Positions 6,821 through 10,848 of a stretch of 10,848 nt of DNA are shown one piece after another. Positions within the stretch are counted from its first letter, which is position 1; each line of letters starts with the position of its first letter. The notes beneath the pieces are model-generated. The model worked only from the letters and a program-made list of their open reading frames with translations. It was not told the DNA's origin and made no database searches. Source of the stretch: Flavobacteriaceae bacterium (GTDB lineage Bacteria; Bacteroidota; Bacteroidia; Flavobacteriales; Flavobacteriaceae); contig JALWYP010000488.1 of the NCBI GenBank assembly GCA_026992695.1, positions 1-10,848 of the forward strand, written 5' to 3'. A program made the position numbers and the translations under genes.

Positions 6821-8386
6821 ATGGATACTTTAACAACAGTAATTTTAGTAGGTATAGCAGGCATTATTTTAGGATTTTTAATCGCTAAAATGCTTGAAAA
6901 AAATAAAGCTTCGCTAATGCTTAAGCAAGCTAAGAAAACAGCAACCTCAATTATTAAAGAAGCAAGAGTAGATGCAGAAGCATTAAAAAAAGATAAAATA
7001 CTTCAGGCAAAAGAAAAATTTTTAGAACTAAAATCCCAGCACGAAAAAGTGATTTTAAATAGGGATAAAAAAATTGCCGAAGCTGAAAAACGTACTCGTG
7101 ATAAAGAGTCGCAAATTTCTAACGAATTGGCTAAAAGCAAAAAACTTAATGCCGAATTTGAAGCTAAGAAAAAAGAGTATGATGACCGATTAGCGTTTTT
7201 AGATAAACGCCAATCGGAATTAGATAAAATGCATAGAAGACAAGTAGAACAGCTAGAGGTTATTTCCAGTTTATCTGCAGACGAGGCAAAAGAACAATTA
7301 CTGGAAAGTATTAAAGACGAAGCAAAAACCGATGCGATGGCTTACATCCAAAATACAATGGAAGAAGCCAAGTTAACTGCACAACAAGAAGCAAAAAAAA
7401 TAATAATAAATACCATACAACGAATTGGTACCGAAGAAGCGGTAGACAACTGCGTGTCTGTATTTAACCTAGAGAGTGACGATGTTAAAGGACGTATTAT
7501 AGGTAGAGAAGGGCGAAATATTAGAGCTATTGAAGCCGCCACCGGTGTAGAAATAATTGTAGATGATACACCGGAAGCCATAATCCTTTCTTGTTTTGAT
7601 TCGGTTCGGAGAGAAATAGCCAGGTTATCCTTACACAAATTAGTAACAGACGGACGAATACACCCTGCCAGAATTGAAGATGTGGTGCGAAAAACCACCA
7701 AACAAATTGAAGAGGAAATTAAAGAAGTAGGAAAGCGTACTGTAATAGATTTAGGAATACACGGTTTACATCCCGAACTTATTAAAGCGGTAGGGAGAAT
7801 GAAATTCCGTTCTTCGTACGGACAAAATTTATTGCAACACTCTCGTGAAGTTGCCAAACTTTGCGGCGTTATGTCTGCCGAATTGGGATTAAATCCAAAA
7901 CTCGCCAAACGTGCCGGATTGCTACATGATATAGGAAAAGTACCCGATACAGAAACCGAACTACCGCACGCACTTCTAGGAATGCAATGGGCAGAAAAAT
8001 ATGGAGAAAAACCGGAAGTCTGTAACGCAATAGGAGCACACCATGACGAAGTAGAAATGACGAGCTTATTATCTCCAATAGTACAAGTTTGTGATGCCAT
8101 TAGCGGAGCCAGACCGGGAGCAAGAAGACAAGTATTAGACTCTTATATTCAACGATTAAAAGACCTTGAAGATGTAGCTTTTGGTTTTAAAGGAGTAAAT
8201 AAAGCATATGCCATTCAAGCCGGAAGAGAATTGCGAGTAATGGTAGAAAGTGAAAAAGTAAGTGATGAGAAAGCTGCTGAACTAAGCTTTAATATTTCGC
8301 AAAAAATTCAAACCGAAATGACGTATCCGGGACAAGTTAAAGTAACTGTGATAAGAGAAACTAGAGCAGTAAATATTGCTAGGTAG
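6821..8386 (+). CDS. rny: Ribonuclease Y
   Basis: This 521-residue endoribonuclease has the standard length and complete domain order. An N-terminal membrane anchor spans about 5-23 ([20 protein letters not shown]), and a long charged coiled coil about 28-205. The KH RNA-binding domain lies at about 210-290, with its loop in [15 protein letters not shown] (G228-x2-G231). The HD domain lies at about 335-435, with metal ligands H340 (HSREV), H369-D370 (LLHDIGK), H407/H408 (GAHHDE) and D425 (VCDAISG). It ends with the family's typical VIRETRAV segment. RNase Y initiates mRNA decay and processing at the inner face of the membrane in bacteria that use it. The ATG at 6821 gives the anchor directly. 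It lies 21 bases after the T-run of the 6S RNA, so it may be read through from the zapA transcript or have its own start. It is convergent with the helicase gene, 18 bases away. Confidence 0.96.
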   Translation: MDTLTTVILVGIAGIILGFLIAKMLEKNKASLMLKQAKKTATSIIKEARVDAEALKKDKILQAKEKFLELKSQHEKVILNRDKKIAEAEKRTRDKESQISNELAKSKKLNAEFEAKKKEYDDRLAFLDKRQSELDKMHRRQVEQLEVISSLSADEAKEQLLESIKDEAKTDAMAYIQNTMEEAKLTAQQEAKKIIINTIQRIGTEEAVDNCVSVFNLESDDVKGRIIGREGRNIRAIEAATGVEIIVDDTPEAIILSCFDSVRREIARLSLHKLVTDGRIHPARIEDVVRKTTKQIEEEIKEVGKRTVIDLGIHGLHPELIKAVGRMKFRSSYGQNLLQHSREVAKLCGVMSAELGLNPKLAKRAGLLHDIGKVPDTETELPHALLGMQWAEKYGEKPEVCNAIGAHHDEVEMTSLLSPIVQVCDAISGARPGARRQVLDSYIQRLKDLEDVAFGFKGVNKAYAIQAGRELRVMVESEKVSDEKAAELSFNISQKIQTEMTYPGQVKVTVIRETRAVNIAR

Positions 8387-8404
8387 CACGTTTTAATTAT
8401 TTTT

Positions 8405-10720
8405 TTAACTCAGTACTTCCAATTTAGCAAAACGAAGTAATAACTTTTTAAGCCCGCCGTTTTCAAAAAGAATTTCGGCTTTTGTGTCGGCTCCTGTTCC
8501 TTCAATTTTCATGATTTTACCCTTCCCGAATCGGATGTGTTCAACTAATGTTCCGGGTGAGAGATTAGGAATTGAAATGTTTTTTGATACGGAAGATGCC
8601 GGTTTTATTTTTCGTAATTTTTTGGTTGACAAACCACCTAATGGTTTTGGAGGCGCTCCTTGTTTGGGTTTTTTTAATCGCAACTTACTTTTATCAATGT
8701 ATTCATCATCAAAGATGGATGGGTCTAATAAGGATTTATACCTGTTTTCGGTTTTGGGGGTTAGGTAGTCTAAAAAATCTTCGTCTATCTCTTCAATAAA
8801 ACGACTGGGTTCGGCATCAATTAGTTTTCCCCAACGATATCGAGACTGGGCATAGGTGAGGTAGGCTTGTTTTTCGGCACGAGTAAGAGCAACGTAAAAC
8901 AATCTGCGTTCTTCTTCCAGTTCGCTTCGGGTGTTCATGCTCATGGCACTGGGAAATAAATCTTCTTCCATTCCTACGATAAAAACATATGGGAATTCTA
9001 ATCCTTTAGCCAAATGAACCGTCATTAATGCTACTTTGTCTTCGTCGTTGGTTTCTTTATCCAAATCGGTTGCCAGTGCGACATCTTCCATAAACTCAGA
9101 TAACGAGCCGGTAGCCTCTGCCAATTCTTTTTGCCCTTCAACAAAATCTCGCATTCCATTAAGCAGTTCTTCAATATTTTCTATTCGAGCGATTCCTTCG
9201 GGTGTGGCATCTTTTTTTAGTTCGGTGAGGAGTCCTGTTTTTTTGGTAACGTATTCGGTGATTTCAAAAGCGTTGTAGTTTTCATTTACCACTTGAAAGC
9301 TCTTAATCATAGTTACAAAATCTTTGAGTTTATTTTTTGTTCCGGCATTTATATTTAGGTTTACCTTATCTATATTTTGCATTACTTCAAAAATAGAACG
9401 ATTGTAACCATTAGCGGCAACAATTAGTTTTTCCATTGTGGTTTGTCCAATTCCTCTTGCCGGAAAATTTATAACCCGTTTTAGTGCTTCCTCATCTTTG
9501 GGGTTTAAAATAAGGCGCAAATATGCCAATACATCTTTTATTTCTTTACGTTGGTAAAAGCTCAAACCTCCGTAAATTCGATACGGAATATCTTTTTTTC
9601 GCAAGGCATCTTCTATCGATCTGGATTGTGCATTGGTACGGTACAAAACGGCAAAAGCACCGTTGTGTAGTTGTTTGTTCATTTTGAGTTCAAAAATGGT
9701 TCCGGCTACAAACCGTCCTTCATCTCCGTCTGTCATGCTTCGGTTTACCTTAATTTTTTCACCTTCGTCATTGGCTGTCCAGACCACTTTTTCAAGTCGG
9801 GTTTTATTTTTTTCAATAATGCTATTGGCAGCATTTACAATATTTTTGGTTGAACGATAATTTTGTTCTAACCGGTACACTTTTACACCATCGTAATCTT
9901 TCTGAAAATTTAATATATTATTGATATTTGCACCTCTAAAGGCATAAATACTTTGTGCATCATCTCCCACCACACAAATGTTTTGAAATCTGTCACTCAG
10001 TGCTTTTACAATAAGATATTGGCTATGATTGGTATCTTGATACTCATCGACCAAAATATACCTGAAACGATCTTGGTATTTTGCTAACACATCGGGAAAA
10101 CGGGTAAGTAACTCGTTGGTTTTTAGCAATAAGTCATCAAAATCCATTGCTCCCGCTTTAAAACATCGTTGTACGTATTCTTTATAAATAGCTCCCATTC
10201 TGGGGACTTTTACCATAGCATCTGCTTCAATCAATTCGGGATTATTAAAATAGGCTTTAACGGTAATTAGGCTATTTTTATACGAAGAAATTCTAGAATA
10301 TACCTGCTTGTATTTATAAATATCTTTATCAAGATGCATCGACTTAATAATAGCACGAATCACACTTTGTGAATCTTGAGTGTCGTAAATGGTAAAATTA
10401 GATGGATACCCTAATCGGTCTGCTTCAAACCGAAGAATTTTAGCAAAGACACTATGAAAAGTTCCCATCCAAAGATTTTTGGCTTCGGTACCACCTACAA
10501 TATTGGCAATTCGTTTTTTCATTTCACGAGCTGCCTTATTGGTAAAGGTTAAGGCAAGAATGTTAAAGGGGTCAACTCCTTGATGCATCAGGTGTGCAAT
10601 GCGATAGGTTAATACTCGTGTTTTCCCCGAACCGGCACCGGCAATAACGATCATTGCTCCCTCTTTTTGAAGTACAGGAGCCAATTGAGCTTCATTTAAT
10701 TGTTGTAAATAAGCTTGCAA
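8405..10720 (-). CDS. ATP-dependent DNA helicase PcrA/UvrD family (SF1A)
   Basis: This 771-residue 3'-5' DNA helicase of the UvrD/Rep/PcrA family acts in repair, recombination control and replication or transcription conflicts. All motifs are present: Walker A AGAGSGKT (27-34), motif Ia ALTFTNKAAREM (56-67), Walker B VDEYQDT (224-230), motif III VGDDAQSIYAFRGA (251-264), motif IV LEQNYRS (284-290), motif V MTVHLAKGLEF (566-576) and motif VI RRLFYVALTRAE (605-616). The C-terminal segment about 718-771 (LSPGTLVEHIRFGKGKIMKI) is the Tudor-like domain that in PcrA/UvrD contacts RNA polymerase, after a basic low-complexity linker at about 675-715. The start is TTG at 10720-10718: the upstream frame runs only eight codons to a TAA, contains no ATG, and this residue starts the conserved QxYLxQLNEAQxAPV beginning. 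pcrA and uvrD are both used as names for such genes, so I leave the symbol empty. Confidence 0.95.
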   Translation of the reverse strand: MQAYLQQLNEAQLAPVLQKEGAMIVIAGAGSGKTRVLTYRIAHLMHQGVDPFNILALTFTNKAAREMKKRIANIVGGTEAKNLWMGTFHSVFAKILRFEADRLGYPSNFTIYDTQDSQSVIRAIIKSMHLDKDIYKYKQVYSRISSYKNSLITVKAYFNNPELIEADAMVKVPRMGAIYKEYVQRCFKAGAMDFDDLLLKTNELLTRFPDVLAKYQDRFRYILVDEYQDTNHSQYLIVKALSDRFQNICVVGDDAQSIYAFRGANINNILNFQKDYDGVKVYRLEQNYRSTKNIVNAANSIIEKNKTRLEKVVWTANDEGEKIKVNRSMTDGDEGRFVAGTIFELKMNKQLHNGAFAVLYRTNAQSRSIEDALRKKDIPYRIYGGLSFYQRKEIKDVLAYLRLILNPKDEEALKRVINFPARGIGQTTMEKLIVAANGYNRSIFEVMQNIDKVNLNINAGTKNKLKDFVTMIKSFQVVNENYNAFEITEYVTKKTGLLTELKKDATPEGIARIENIEELLNGMRDFVEGQKELAEATGSLSEFMEDVALATDLDKETNDEDKVALMTVHLAKGLEFPYVFIVGMEEDLFPSAMSMNTRSELEEERRLFYVALTRAEKQAYLTYAQSRYRWGKLIDAEPSRFIEEIDEDFLDYLTPKTENRYKSLLDPSIFDDEYIDKSKLRLKKPKQGAPPKPLGGLSTKKLRKIKPASSVSKNISIPNLSPGTLVEHIRFGKGKIMKIEGTGADTKAEILFENGGLKKLLLRFAKLEVLS

Positions 10721-10848
10721 ACTGTAATAAATTAATTGTTTTGTTTAAAGTTGAAAAATACATAAATCAGAATAATAATCGATTGTCTTTTTTAGATTTT
10801 TATTAACTGAAAAAATATCAAATAGATACGCAGTTGAAAATAGAGTTT

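Noticed and set aside
7342..8100. Long open frame (252 codons) on the minus strand inside rny
   Set aside because: It is the antisense shadow of a conserved coding region. The composition is Ser/Cys/Ile-rich without any recognisable domain.
8387..8404. AT-rich spacer between rny and the helicase gene as a terminator
   Set aside because: It has T-rich runs but I could find no GC-containing hairpin, so nothing beyond a convergent junction can be supported.
10819..10826. Minus-strand TCTATTTG as a -7 element for the helicase gene
   Set aside because: It matches TAnnTTTG at only five of the six fixed positions, and the place for its -33 element runs to the window edge where no TTG is seen. I do not annotate it.

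Overview
The window looks like a chromosomal segment from a member of the Flavobacteriaceae (phylum Bacteroidota). The evidence is AT-rich DNA, CarboxypepD_reg-like domains, a TonB-dependent receptor, an exact TAnnTTTG-type -7 promoter element with a TTG -33 element, and the gene set zapA, 6S RNA, rny and a PcrA/UvrD-type helicase. It reads mostly as core genome. I see no insertion sequences, phage genes, CRISPR arrays, tRNA or rRNA.

Left part (1-1643, plus strand): the 3' part of a gene for a membrane-anchored protein with a small Cys-containing N-terminal domain and an exported CarboxypepD_reg-like domain. Twelve bases later comes a secreted transglutaminase-like protein of the kyphoscoliosis-peptidase type. 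They probably form one transcript and end convergently against the next block.

Middle part (1675-5853, minus strand): a two-gene operon, read from right to left. A secreted M23 zinc metallopeptidase with a complete active site comes first, and a TonB-dependent outer-membrane receptor follows. The receptor gene starts at a TTG codon only three bases after the peptidase stop and in the same frame. The substrate of the receptor cannot be read from the sequence.

Right-centre (about 5947-8386, plus strand): a well-formed Bacteroidota promoter leads into a short coiled-coil protein, ZapA (an FtsZ-ring stabiliser), a 6S RNA and ribonuclease Y. The coiled-coil gene immediately upstream of zapA recalls the ZauP-ZapA arrangement of Caulobacter. 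The 6S RNA can be drawn in full: a long closing helix, a central bubble and an apical arm. It also contains a duplicated GAGTTTAA segment that gives two mutually exclusive helices, possibly a built-in release switch. This is the most interesting non-protein structure in the window.

Right end (8405-10720, minus strand): an SF1A helicase of the PcrA/UvrD family, also starting at TTG, convergent with rny. The last 128 bases are its upstream region, in which I see no gene.

I do not see a clearly new defence, mobile or biosynthetic system. The points worth following are the 6S RNA switch, the ZauP-like partner of ZapA, the Cys-domain/CarboxypepD protein cut by the window edge, and the two TTG starts.
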